Notes under the pieces: model-generated | What the model saw: the letters and a program-made list of their open reading frames with translations, nothing else | Told to the model about the DNA's origin: nothing | Databases searched by the model: none | Assembly (NCBI GenBank): GCA_016234495.1 | Contig: JACRBI010000013.1 | Span: 21,207-85,206 of the forward strand | Reading direction: 5' to 3' | Length of the DNA: 64,000 bases | Source: Chloroflexota bacterium | GTDB taxonomy: Bacteria; Chloroflexota; Anaerolineae; Anaerolineales; Villigracilaceae | In this document: piece after piece, positions 16,635 through 25,143 of the stretch | Layout of the letters: each line of letters opens with the position of its first letter | Position numbering within the stretch: position 1 is the stretch's first letter | Program-made: the position numbers and the translations under genes

Positions 16635-16958
16635 ATGAGTGAAAATTCAATTACCCCAATTGGCAATGTGCGTTTAGACGCCGCGCCTGCCCCGCTTCCC
16701 AAGGTGCAGACAAGCGCTGTTGTGGGCGCGCAAAAGATAGAACCTTCGGAACATGGCAAGGTGCAGGCACAGGTTGAAAGTGAGATCGAACAGGCAGGCG
16801 CCCCTTCGAATGTCTCGGTTCATTTCCGCGTCAATGACGATACGAATGAACTGACTGTGTTTGTTGTCGATCGCAATTCGCATCGTGTGTTGAGATCCAT
16901 ACCGATCAGCGAGTTTTATAAAATGCAGGCTGGCGAATTATTGAAACTGGCCGCCTAA
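16635..16958 (+). CDS. flaG: FlaG-family flagellar protein
   Basis: A 107-residue protein whose C-terminal half is the FlaG domain: VHFRVNDDTNELTVFVVDRNSHRVLRSIP, then SEFYKM. In other bacteria FlaG affects filament length and usually lies beside fliD, as here. The ATG at 16635 follows AAGGAG (16621-16626) by 8 bases and replaces a longer upstream frame. The first 55 residues are low-complexity and not conserved. Confidence 0.85.
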   Translation: MSENSITPIGNVRLDAAPAPLPKVQTSAVVGAQKIEPSEHGKVQAQVESEIEQAGAPSNVSVHFRVNDDTNELTVFVVDRNSHRVLRSIPISEFYKMQAGELLKLAA

Positions 16959-17360
16959 CTGCCCATAAATTAATGCCGTCCGATTTTGTTTCATATCCGC
17001 TCTCTGAAGACGGGATGGTTGTCGAGTCCTATAGTTGAAAATTAGTAGGCGGTCTTTCGGGTTGTGAATTCTCCTTGAATTATGTTCAAGGTGTTTTGCG
17101 TTTTGGGCAGTGTGCGTTCTTTTTTATTGCCGCCCTTGCCGTGGATGACGCGCTACTCATGGATCCTTTGTTGTCACATTGGCATTCATTGTTTGAGAGT
17201 AACCAGTTGTGAGTACGACGGATTGATAAGGAATTATTCTTTGCATGACTGCAAAAAATTTATGTTGAATTAACGGGTGGGCGCTCAAGATTGATCGTAG
17301 TTTGTCGAAAATGATTTCATCGAAGAATAACTCAAAAGTAATTCAGTGAGGACTGAGACC
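16959..17360. other. Non-coding region between flaG and fliS
   Basis: About 400 bases with no convincing gene. A 63-codon frame at 17082-17273 has no ribosome site or recognisable product. A small hairpin at 17073-17091 (CCTTGAA, loop, TTCAAGG) is followed by interrupted T stretches and may end flaG. No good sigma-28 match was found before fliS. Confidence 0.5.
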
Positions 17361-17741
17361 ATGTATCTAGCAGCTTATAGCAATCAATATCGAAAACAGG
17401 ATGTAATGAACGCCAGCCCGCTCCGCCTCGTTATCATGACTTACGATCTGGCAATCCTTTCATGCGAGAAACAGGACTTCGACAAATCCATCAAGACGAT
17501 CAGCGCGCTCCGCGACACCCTTGACTTGAATTACCCGGAAGTCTCAAATGGATTGTTCAGCCTGTATCAGTGGTGCCTTGAGTGTATTCGCAAAGGCGAC
17601 TACGCCTCCGCCTCCAATGTGCTTACTGAACTCCGCGGCGCCTGGGTCGCAACCGAGCAAAAGATCGCCGCCCGGCAAGTCCCCGTGACTGTCAGCAGCG
17701 CCCCGGCGTATTTCACATCTATCGGGAATATCCTGACTTGA
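17361..17741 (+). CDS. fliS: Flagellin export chaperone FliS
   Basis: A 126-residue helical chaperone that holds flagellin monomers before export. YSNQYRKQDVMNASPLRLVIMTYDLAI at residues 5-31 contains the family pattern (AsP-x-x-Li-x-m-yd). It is followed by the usual amphipathic helices and WCLECIRKGDY. An in-frame GTG at 17346 exists, but ATG 17361, 9 bases after GAGG, matches the family N-terminus. It ends with a terminator, closing the filament block. Confidence 0.88.
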   Translation: MYLAAYSNQYRKQDVMNASPLRLVIMTYDLAILSCEKQDFDKSIKTISALRDTLDLNYPEVSNGLFSLYQWCLECIRKGDYASASNVLTELRGAWVATEQKIAARQVPVTVSSAPAYFTSIGNILT

Positions 17742-17847
17742 TGAGCCATAAGATTGTACTCTCCTGACGGTGAGCACAAAAACAATAGAAAATAACGGGA
17801 GATTGCCCCCGTAGTTGATGTAGACGTCAGTTCCACACAAAAAAAGC

Positions 17848-17887
17848 AAAAGTGCCTTCCCGCAAGGGGGTGGGCGCTTTGTTTTTA
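17848..17887 (+). terminator. Intrinsic terminator after fliS
   Basis: AAAGTGCC at 17848-17855 pairs with GGCGCTTT at 17873-17880 (one G-U pair), with inner CCC/GGG pairing, and is followed by GTTTTTAA. It separates the filament genes from the flgC operon. Confidence 0.7.
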
Positions 17888-17976
17888 ATTCACACAAAAT
17901 TTATTTTAACTTCACACTGCTTTTACTGTGTAAATTTCCCTCGTTTGATAATATCAGACCGATAAAGGAGCAAATC

Positions 17977-18423
17977 ATGAGCTTTTGGGAATCACTACGC
18001 ATTGGTTCGACCGGACTTACTGCACAGCGTTTGCGGCTGGATCTGATCTCGAACAACATCGCAAATGCGCAGACCACGCGCACCGAAAAAGGCGGCGCGT
18101 ACCAGCGGCAGGATGTCGTTTTCATGCCTGAAGAGAAAAAGGCTTATTTGCCCGAGGTGGTCGCTGCGAAGCGAGATCAGCTGAGCAGCCTGCAGGGCGG
18201 TGTCCGGGTGGCTGAGATCACCACAGATACAGAAACAGGTCCCCGCGTGTACGATCCGACACATCCCGATGCGGACGAAGACGGCTTTGTCACTTATCCG
18301 AATGTGAATATCGTGGTCGAGATGACCAATATGCTCTCGGCGACGCGCTCCTACGAAGCCAACCTCGCTTCGGTTGAAGCGGTAAAACGCATGGCGCTGA
18401 AAGCGCTTGAGATAGGCAGGTAA
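17977..18423 (+). CDS. flgC: Flagellar basal-body rod protein FlgC
   Basis: A 148-residue proximal rod protein. The N-terminal signature is LISNNIANAQTTRTEKGGAY (residues 24-43). The C-terminal DPTHPDADEDGFVTYPNVN and VEMTNMLSATRSYEANL segments are textbook FlgC. AAAGGAG lies at 17964-17970. It heads the operon flgC-fliE-fliF-fliG-fliH-fliI-fliJ. Its usual partner flgB is not upstream but 6.3 kb downstream. Confidence 0.94.
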   Translation: MSFWESLRIGSTGLTAQRLRLDLISNNIANAQTTRTEKGGAYQRQDVVFMPEEKKAYLPEVVAAKRDQLSSLQGGVRVAEITTDTETGPRVYDPTHPDADEDGFVTYPNVNIVVEMTNMLSATRSYEANLASVEAVKRMALKALEIGR

Positions 18424-18425
18424 AA

Positions 18426-18731
18426 ATGGCGATCCAATCCATCTCCCCAAACCTGATTCCCCCCATCCCCGAACTTGGCTCGGCTCAGAAACCGACAGCG
18501 AGCAGCAATACCAAACAGATCACTCAATCTTTTGAGAACATGCTCACTGCCCTCAACCAATCGCAATTGGATTCCGATGCCCTGGTTGAAAAAATGGCGC
18601 GCGGCGAAAACGTCGATTTACATGCAGTGATGATCGGCCTTGAAGAAAACAATGTCAATTTCAATGTAGCGCTCGGCATCCGTGACAAGCTGGTTGAAGC
18701 TTATCGCGAAGTAATGAGAATGCAGGTCTAA
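18426..18731 (+). CDS. fliE: Flagellar hook-basal body adaptor FliE
   Basis: A 101-residue protein that connects the MS ring/export gate to the rod. The C-terminal pattern MARGENVDLHAVMIGLEENNVNFNVALGIRDKLVEAYREVMRMQV is the FliE hallmark. The start lies 2 bases after the flgC stop, so the two are translationally coupled. Confidence 0.92.
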   Translation: MAIQSISPNLIPPIPELGSAQKPTASSNTKQITQSFENMLTALNQSQLDSDALVEKMARGENVDLHAVMIGLEENNVNFNVALGIRDKLVEAYREVMRMQV

Positions 18732-18752
18732 CTTTTTTTGGAGTCTCGTTTT

Positions 18753-20429
18753 ATGTTTTCATCCATTCAACAACAATTTTTAGCCTACTGGAAGAAACTA
18801 AGCCTTGGAAAACAAATTACCATGGCGGCGCTCGTTCTTTCAGTTTTGATCCTGGCTCCAGTGCTGGTGACCTGGGCGAATGCCCCGAGCTATTCAGTGG
18901 CATATACCGGTTTGAGTGAAGAGGATGCGGCTCAGATCGTTCAGAAGCTGGATGAGAACAACATCCCTTATCAACTCAAGAATACCGGCTCGATCGAAGT
19001 CCCCAGCGATCAGGTATACACCACCCGTTTGTTGATGGCGCGCGAAGGACTGCCGCAATCAAGCACGGTCGGCTACGAATTATTCAGCGGAACTTCAATG
19101 CTCGGGATGACCGAGTTTTCTCAAAAGGTGAATTATCAACGCGCAGTTGAAGGCGAACTTGAACGGACGATTAGCAGCCTCGACGCCGTGCAGGCTGTGC
19201 GAGTCCATTTGGTGACGCCTGAGAAATCATTGCTTTCATCCGATCAGGCGCTCAGCACGGCTTCCGTCACCATACAGATCAGGCTGGGAAAGAACCTGGA
19301 TGCAAGCCAGGTTCGCTCGGTAACTCATCTGGTTGCCAGCAGCGTTGAAGGACTAAAACCTGAAAACGTGGTCGTTGTGGATAGTGAAGGGAATTTGCTG
19401 GCGGATGGGATGGCCACGGACAGCGAGTCAGACCAGTCGCTGAAAGATGATCAGCGTGCTGCCGAGTTGGCTTACGCTGCTGAAGTACAAAAGAACGTGC
19501 AGACCATTCTCGACACAATTCTGGGACCCAACCGCTCGGTGGTGAAAGCCACGGTTGAAATGGATTGGACTCAGCGCGAAGTCACTTCAAATATTTTTGC
19601 TCCCACCGAAGTTGCCATCCGCAGTTCGCAGATCATAAATGAAAGTTCAAGCGACGGCGGAACTTCGGGCGGCGTTGCAGGCGCAGCCTCAAACCTGCCC
19701 ACTCCGGTTGCAACGACAACAAGCGACGGAACATCCACCTATCAACGCAGTGAAGAAACTTTAAATTATGAAGTCAGCCAGACCCAGACGCACGAAGTCA
19801 TTGCGCCGGGAAAGGTTGACCGTGTTTCGGTGTCGGTCATGGTTGATAACATCACCGACACAGCCCAGCTTGCATCCATCAAATCGGCAGTGGAAGTGGC
19901 GGCAGGTATCGACTCGACCCGCGGCGACCAGATCGTCGTTGAGTCGTTTGCATTCGACCGCACTGCGATGGATGCTTTGAGCGCCGACCTTGCCAAACAG
20001 CAGCAGCAGGAACTTTATATGCAGATCGGAATGGCAGTCGCTTCGGCCATGGCAATCCTGGGCCTGTTATTCATTATCCTGCGGATGATTAACAACGTCC
20101 GCAACGCGTCCAAGGAAACCTGGAAGACCGTATTGAAACCGGTCAGTGAACTGGCCGCCCTGCAAGATACAGGAGTTAAGACCGCTTTGACACAACCACA
20201 AACACCTTCCGCGTTACCAATGCCTGCGCAAAGCCTCAGCAGCCAGGTCGCCACCGCGATCCGGGAAAATGAAGATGTCGTTGTTCAGGTCAATTCCAAG
20301 GCTCGTCTGGCTACGGCAGCTGAGGACGACCAGAACGCCAAAGTGATCGCCCGCCTTGCCGAGGAGAATCCCGCCACGGTGGCAGAGATCATCCAGATCT
20401 GGTTGAATGAGAGCAAAAAGGCATCATGA
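18753..20429 (+). CDS. fliF: MS-ring protein FliF
   Basis: A 558-residue membrane protein forming the MS ring. The first membrane segment (about residues 20-42, ITMAALVLSVLILAPVLVTW) precedes the periplasmic ring-building motifs, including YTGLSEEDAAQIVQKLDENNIPYQ and EGELERTISSLDAVQAVRVHL. The second membrane segment (about 425-447, IGMAVASAMAILGLLFIILRM) precedes a short cytoplasmic tail that should bind FliG. TTG 18738 is part of the ribosome site (GGAG 18740-18743); ATG 18753 is the start. It overlaps fliG by four bases. Confidence 0.94.
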   Translation: MFSSIQQQFLAYWKKLSLGKQITMAALVLSVLILAPVLVTWANAPSYSVAYTGLSEEDAAQIVQKLDENNIPYQLKNTGSIEVPSDQVYTTRLLMAREGLPQSSTVGYELFSGTSMLGMTEFSQKVNYQRAVEGELERTISSLDAVQAVRVHLVTPEKSLLSSDQALSTASVTIQIRLGKNLDASQVRSVTHLVASSVEGLKPENVVVVDSEGNLLADGMATDSESDQSLKDDQRAAELAYAAEVQKNVQTILDTILGPNRSVVKATVEMDWTQREVTSNIFAPTEVAIRSSQIINESSSDGGTSGGVAGAASNLPTPVATTTSDGTSTYQRSEETLNYEVSQTQTHEVIAPGKVDRVSVSVMVDNITDTAQLASIKSAVEVAAGIDSTRGDQIVVESFAFDRTAMDALSADLAKQQQQELYMQIGMAVASAMAILGLLFIILRMINNVRNASKETWKTVLKPVSELAALQDTGVKTALTQPQTPSALPMPAQSLSSQVATAIRENEDVVVQVNSKARLATAAEDDQNAKVIARLAEENPATVAEIIQIWLNESKKAS

Positions 20430-21433
20430 GCGCCAGCACCGGGATAGAGAAAGCCGCTGCGTTATTGCTTGGTCTGGGGGTTGACCTTTCCTCACGGGTG
20501 CTTCAGTACCTGAACGAGGGAGAGATCGAACAAGTCCTCCTTGTCTTGGGCAAGCCCGGCGTGATCGCACCTTCAATCCGCCATGAAGCTCTGGTGGAAG
20601 CTTGTGAAATCAGCTTTGCAGATGCTGCAGAACAGCGCGGCGGAATCGAGTACAGCCGCCAGCTTCTGGCCCGCGCAGTTGGTCCGCGTCGCGGCACGGA
20701 AATTTTGGAGCGCATCTCCATTCATCAGCAGTTATCTTCATTTGAGATGCTGAAGAATGCGAATGCAATTGAAGTTGCCAACCTGCTTCAAGAGGAAATG
20801 CCCCAGACCATTGCTTTGGTGCTCTCTTATCTTGAGGCAAAAGTTGCCGCAGATATTCTTACCAGCATGACCAAGGAGAATCAGATCGAGGTGACCCTGC
20901 GGCTGGCGGCGATGGATCGTGTCTCGCCACAGGTGGTTCAGCAGGTTGAGAAAAGCCTCAAGAACAAATTATCCAGCGTCATTAATGAAGCCGATTTCCG
21001 GGCGACGGGCGGCGTTGCGTTTTTGGTGAAAATGCTTAATCAGGTGGATCGCGGCGCGCAGAAGTCAATTTTTGAGGCGCTGGAAACAACCAACGCCAAA
21101 CTGGTTGAAGAGATCCGCGCCAACATGTTTACCTTTGACGATGTGATCAAACTCGATGACCGCGCCATGCAGCGCGTTCTGCGGGATGTCAACAAGGCTG
21201 ACCTGGCTCTGGCGCTCAAAGGTTCGCCTGAGAGACTCAAAGAAAAGGTGTACCAAAATCTTTCTGAACGAGCGCGCGAAAACCTAAGGGAAGAGATCGA
21301 CATTCTTGGCCCGCAGCTGGCGAAAAATGTTTACACATCCCAGCGCAAGATTGTGGATGCTGTGCGCTCGTTGGAAGAAGCCGGTGAAATTGTGATCTCT
21401 GGCGGCGGAGGCGGCGATGAAGTCATTCAGTAG
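20426..21433 (+). CDS. fliG: Flagellar motor switch protein FliG
   Basis: A 335-residue rotor protein that receives torque from the stator and binds FliF and FliM. KAAALLLGLGVDLSSRVLQYLNEGEIEQ (residues 8-35) and LLQEEMPQTIALVLSYLEA match the N- and middle domains. The C-terminal domain includes MFTFDDVIKLDDRAMQRVLRDV with the conserved charged torque residues. The start overlaps the fliF stop (ATGA). Confidence 0.95.
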   Translation: MSASTGIEKAAALLLGLGVDLSSRVLQYLNEGEIEQVLLVLGKPGVIAPSIRHEALVEACEISFADAAEQRGGIEYSRQLLARAVGPRRGTEILERISIHQQLSSFEMLKNANAIEVANLLQEEMPQTIALVLSYLEAKVAADILTSMTKENQIEVTLRLAAMDRVSPQVVQQVEKSLKNKLSSVINEADFRATGGVAFLVKMLNQVDRGAQKSIFEALETTNAKLVEEIRANMFTFDDVIKLDDRAMQRVLRDVNKADLALALKGSPERLKEKVYQNLSERARENLREEIDILGPQLAKNVYTSQRKIVDAVRSLEEAGEIVISGGGGGDEVIQ

Positions 21434-22376
21434 ATCGAATTTGCGTGCTTCTGAAAACCTTAAGGCTTGGAGTCCGCCAGATTTTGAAACTGAAATATCG
21501 GAATATGAAGTTGATATTCAAAAAGAACAACTTCTGACTTTATTTGGCGCCGACATGAAAAAAGCCAGAAAGGGAAATCGATCTGCGCTATATGCGGCGG
21601 GGGCGGATCAAAACTTTTCATCCTGGCTGCCAGAGTCCATCGATGCCCGACCAGCCGTCCGTAAGGCTGAGTGGGCTTTCATCGAGATGACCGAAGCCGC
21701 TGACGATGAATCGGATGAAGCGCAAATGCCTGATCCGATAGCAAGCATCCCGCCTATTCATGCGCAGCAGCCAGACCTGAATGGCGAAGCGCCGATGATC
21801 CTTGAGCGGGCGCGCATTCAGGCAGAGGAGATCATCCTTGCCGCTCAATCTGAGGCTGACAATGTGCTTTTGCAAGCTCAATCTGAAATTGAAGATCAAA
21901 AAAAAGAAGGATACCAGCAGGGACAAAACGCAGCGCGCCTTGAAATGGAAGATGCGTTGAAAACGGTCCGATCCATGATCGATGAAGTGGATGGCTGGAA
22001 GGCTGCGCTCATGGCGCAGGGCGAGCAGATCCTGGTTGAAATGTTGAAGGAGATTTCGCGCAAGATGTTTGGCGATGGCGTGGAATTGGATAAGAATGCG
22101 CTTCAAGCCAATCTAAACCGGATCATGGAAAGCGCTCACGGTCTGGGTAGTTTAAATATTTTCCTTAACCCCAAGGATGCAAGAATGTTGGATTCTGCAT
22201 GGGTCGACCAGCAGATGTTGATCACAGGCGGTCAGGCGAAGATCATCCCGTCCGGAAATATTACGCGCGGCGGATGCTATGTAAAAGGAAATATGGGAAC
22301 CGTGGATGGACGCGTCGAAACACAACTTGACGCTTTTTTGAAAACCTTTGATGAAGCAAGTAAATTGGCCGAATAA
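21417..22376 (+). CDS. fliH: Flagellar export stator-like protein FliH
   Basis: A 319-residue protein, longer than typical FliH (about 230), with an acidic N-terminal half of unclear role. The middle is a coiled coil with the AQSEADNVLLQAQSEIE repeat-like segment. The C-terminal domain (MLKEISRKMFGDGVELDKNAL... to the end) fits FliH/HrpE/V-ATPase subunit E. The family role is to regulate the FliI ATPase at the export gate. It overlaps fliG by 17 bases and precedes fliI. Alternative starts further in would give a more usual length, but no better ribosome site is evident. Confidence 0.85.
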   Translation: MKSFSRSNLRASENLKAWSPPDFETEISEYEVDIQKEQLLTLFGADMKKARKGNRSALYAAGADQNFSSWLPESIDARPAVRKAEWAFIEMTEAADDESDEAQMPDPIASIPPIHAQQPDLNGEAPMILERARIQAEEIILAAQSEADNVLLQAQSEIEDQKKEGYQQGQNAARLEMEDALKTVRSMIDEVDGWKAALMAQGEQILVEMLKEISRKMFGDGVELDKNALQANLNRIMESAHGLGSLNIFLNPKDARMLDSAWVDQQMLITGGQAKIIPSGNITRGGCYVKGNMGTVDGRVETQLDAFLKTFDEASKLAE

Positions 22377-22378
22377 TC

Positions 22379-23710
22379 ATGGAAACCCACACACCTGATC
22401 TGACACGTTTTAGCAAAGCGATCACCAGCCTCAATCCGCTGTCTGTTACCGGGCGGGTTGTTCAGGTGGTCGGTTTGACAGTTGAAATCATGGGACTGAA
22501 TTGCCAGATCGGTGAAATTTGTGAAATCCAAACCCGCAACAAAACATCTTTGATGGCTGAAGCCATTGGGTTTAGAAATAATCGCATGTTGCTCATGCCG
22601 CTTGGCAGCATGGAAGGCATTCAGCCTGACAGCACCGTGCGGTCGATATCTTCCGCTTTCAAGGTGCCGGTTGGTAAGTCGCTGATCGGGCGGGTCCTGG
22701 ATGGATTGGGCGAACCAATTGACAGCAAAGGCCCGCTAAAAGCGATCAATCTGGTTTCGACGAATCAATCTCCTCCGCATCCGCTGCAACGCTCTGCGAT
22801 TGAAGAACCGCTGATCACCGGCGTGCGGGTCATTGATGGAATGCTGACCTGCGGCAAAGGTCAGCGTATGGGAATCTTCGCCGGCAGCGGCGTGGGAAAA
22901 AGCACATTGCTGGGTTCGATCGCGCGTAATTCTGAAAGTGATATTTCGGTCATCGCCCTGATCGGCGAGCGCGGACGTGAAGTGCGTGAATTCCTTGAGC
23001 GTGACCTTGGTCCCGAAGGTTTGGCGCGTTCAGTCATCATCGTCTCGACATCCGATCAACCCGCGCTGATGCGTTTGAAGGCGGCGTCGGTTGCAATGAC
23101 CATCGCCGAACATTTTCGCGACAGCGGCATGAACGTCATGTTCATGATGGACTCGGTCACCCGTTATGCCATGGCCCAGCGTGAAATCGGTTTATCGATT
23201 GGCGAGCCGCCCGCAAGCAAGGGCTATACCCCGTCTGTATTTGCCATGCTGCCCCGCCTGCTCGAACGCGCGGGAAGGGGCGAGGTCGGTTCGATCACCG
23301 GCTTCTTTACCGTTTTGGTGGAAGGCGATGATTTCAACGAGCCCATCTGCGATGCGGTGCGCGGTATTCTGGATGGACATATCATTCTCAGCCGCGCGCT
23401 GGCCGCCCGCAACCATTACCCGGCCATTGATGTATTGAACAGCGTCAGCCGCGTCATGCCCGCCCTGACAACCAGGGAACACATGCAACTGGCGGCTTTT
23501 GCGCGAAAGAATCTGGCAGTCTTTGAAAAAGTACGCGACCTGGTCAACATCGGCGCTTATGTGAAAGGCTCTGATCCAGAAGTGGATACGGCTCTGCTCA
23601 TTAACCCGGTCCTGACCAGCTTCCTTCAACAGGATCGCTCCGATGTGAGCGCATTCGAGAACACCTTGCAGGCTCTGGCCGAAATCAGCCAGATTACATC
23701 AGTCAATTAA
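22379..23710 (+). CDS. fliI: Flagellar export ATPase FliI
   Basis: A 443-residue ATPase related to F1-beta that helps load export substrates. Walker A is AGSGVGKST (residues 168-176). The Walker B region is VMFMMDSVTRYAMAQ. The signature PPASKGYTPSVFAMLPRLLERAGR is specific for FliI/type III ATPases. It begins 2 bases after the fliH stop. Confidence 0.96.
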   Translation: METHTPDLTRFSKAITSLNPLSVTGRVVQVVGLTVEIMGLNCQIGEICEIQTRNKTSLMAEAIGFRNNRMLLMPLGSMEGIQPDSTVRSISSAFKVPVGKSLIGRVLDGLGEPIDSKGPLKAINLVSTNQSPPHPLQRSAIEEPLITGVRVIDGMLTCGKGQRMGIFAGSGVGKSTLLGSIARNSESDISVIALIGERGREVREFLERDLGPEGLARSVIIVSTSDQPALMRLKAASVAMTIAEHFRDSGMNVMFMMDSVTRYAMAQREIGLSIGEPPASKGYTPSVFAMLPRLLERAGRGEVGSITGFFTVLVEGDDFNEPICDAVRGILDGHIILSRALAARNHYPAIDVLNSVSRVMPALTTREHMQLAAFARKNLAVFEKVRDLVNIGAYVKGSDPEVDTALLINPVLTSFLQQDRSDVSAFENTLQALAEISQITSVN

Positions 23711-23724
23711 ATTGAGGTAACCCT

Positions 23725-24177
23725 ATGTCACCCAAATTTTCACTTCAAAATGTTTTGGACCTTCGCCACGGGAAGGTGGAAATGCTCGAAATCGAATTGG
23801 GCAAACTGCTGGCTGTCCATCAGGAGACTCAGGCTTTGTACGCCTCGTTGCAGGAATATCAAACCAGCCTGCTCGACCAGCTAAGCATAATCCAATCGGG
23901 TGACATCGACCTCGTAAAAATGAATCTGCTGCGGCTGAATATTCTTCAGGTCGGTAAACACATCGATATGGTGCAGCTCGAGTTGAAAAAACAAACCAAG
24001 GCCATTGACGCCAAACGAAGTGAAGTGGTCAAAGCCAAGCAGTCTGAAGAGACTTTGGAAACCTTGAAACGCAACCGCCATGAAATCTATCTGGCAGAAC
24101 AGGTTCAGATCGAATCTCAGGCGCAGGACGATATTTATATTGCGCGGGCGTTCCGCAACCAGCAGCAGGGAGCATAA
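23725..24177 (+). CDS. fliJ: Flagellar export protein FliJ
   Basis: A 150-residue, almost entirely coiled-coil protein (residues about 8-140), matching FliJ in length and in its FSLQNVLDLRHGKVE N-terminus. FliJ forms the central stalk of the FliH-FliI complex and links it to FlhA. Assignment rests on length, coiled coil and place right after fliI. Confidence 0.85.
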   Translation: MSPKFSLQNVLDLRHGKVEMLEIELGKLLAVHQETQALYASLQEYQTSLLDQLSIIQSGDIDLVKMNLLRLNILQVGKHIDMVQLELKKQTKAIDAKRSEVVKAKQSEETLETLKRNRHEIYLAEQVQIESQAQDDIYIARAFRNQQQGA

Positions 24178-24183
24178 ACAGCG

Positions 24184-24741
24184 ATGGATACTTCAATTTT
24201 CACCGGCCAGGTTCAGTCTGTCATGCAGAACCTCATGTTAAATTTGATCGAGAAACTGTTGTCGAAACTTGAAGGAAATGGACAGAGCGGACAGATAACC
24301 AATAATCAGCAGCCGGCTTCAACGAGTTTTGGAAGTCAGCCCGTCAGCGGGGATTTCTCCGGCTTGATCAATCAGGCTGCGCAAAAATACAACGTCAACC
24401 CCGCATTGGTGAAGGCAGTGGTTAAGGCTGAATCTAATTTCAACCCCAATGCTGTTTCATCGGCAGGCGCGCTCGGATTAATGCAGCTCATGCCGGGCAC
24501 CGCGCGCGGATTGGGCGTGGAGAATGCCCTCGACCCGGCGCAGAACATTGACGGCGGCGTGCGCTATATCAGCCAGCTGCTAAAACACTACGATGGCAAT
24601 GTTCGGCTGGCGGTTGCGGCTTACAACGCCGGCCCCGGTGCGGTGGATCGTTACAACGGTATTCCGCCTTATCAGGAAACCCAGACCTATGTCAATCGCG
24701 TGCTGGGTTATTTCAATTCAAGCAATGAATGGCAGGGGTGA
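24184..24741 (+). CDS. SLT-type lytic transglycosylase of the flagellar operon
   Basis: A 185-residue protein with a C-terminal transglycosylase SLT domain (residues about 65-180). It has the catalytic Glu in [17 protein letters not shown], then [15 protein letters not shown] and [14 protein letters not shown]. The first 60 residues are a hydrophobic helix plus Q/N/S-rich linker with no signal peptide. Gram-positive-type flagellar operons often have such an enzyme in place of FlgJ, cutting murein for rod passage. It lies between fliJ and flgB. Confidence 0.87.
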   Translation: MDTSIFTGQVQSVMQNLMLNLIEKLLSKLEGNGQSGQITNNQQPASTSFGSQPVSGDFSGLINQAAQKYNVNPALVKAVVKAESNFNPNAVSSAGALGLMQLMPGTARGLGVENALDPAQNIDGGVRYISQLLKHYDGNVRLAVAAYNAGPGAVDRYNGIPPYQETQTYVNRVLGYFNSSNEWQG

Positions 24742-24744
24742 TCC

Positions 24745-25143
24745 ATGAGCGACTCACTTTTTTCCGATATTTCAACTCGCACGGCCAAGGTCGCACTCGA
24801 TGGACTTAGCCTGCGGCAGCAGGCTATCAGCCGCAACCTGGCAAATATTGATACGCCCGGATTCAAGGCGGAAACAGTTGACTTCAAAGCGACACTCGAG
24901 CGAATGGTTGATAAAGGGAACCTGATGCCTCTGACATTAACCGATGAAGACCATCTGACAACTGCGGCTGCCAAGACTGGATTCTCGTTGAGTTTACGCC
25001 CGGGCGGCAGCCTGCGCGCTGACGAGAATAATGTCGATATCGATGTCGAGATGACCGATATGTCTGAAACCGGCATCCAGTATCAGGCGGTTGAACAGGC
25101 GATCTCCAAGAAATTATTACTCCTCAAAACACTGGCCAGATGA
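24745..25143 (+). CDS. flgB: Flagellar basal-body rod protein FlgB
   Basis: A 132-residue proximal rod protein. LRQQAISRNLANIDTPGFKAETVDF (residues 22-46) is the FlgB signature, and the C-terminus has NNVDIDVEMTDMSETGIQYQAVEQAISKK. It overlaps fliK by four bases and follows the lytic transglycosylase by three. Finding flgB here, 6.3 kb after flgC, departs from the near-universal flgB-flgC order. Confidence 0.92.
   Translation: MSDSLFSDISTRTAKVALDGLSLRQQAISRNLANIDTPGFKAETVDFKATLERMVDKGNLMPLTLTDEDHLTTAAAKTGFSLSLRPGGSLRADENNVDIDVEMTDMSETGIQYQAVEQAISKKLLLLKTLAR

Noticed and set aside
17082..17273. 63-codon open frame between flaG and fliS
   Set aside because: No ribosome site, odd composition and no recognisable motif; likely chance.
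17939..17965. Sigma-28-like promoter (ACCGATAA) before flgC
   Set aside because: The -10 would overlap the ribosome site and the -35 matches only 4 of 8 bases.
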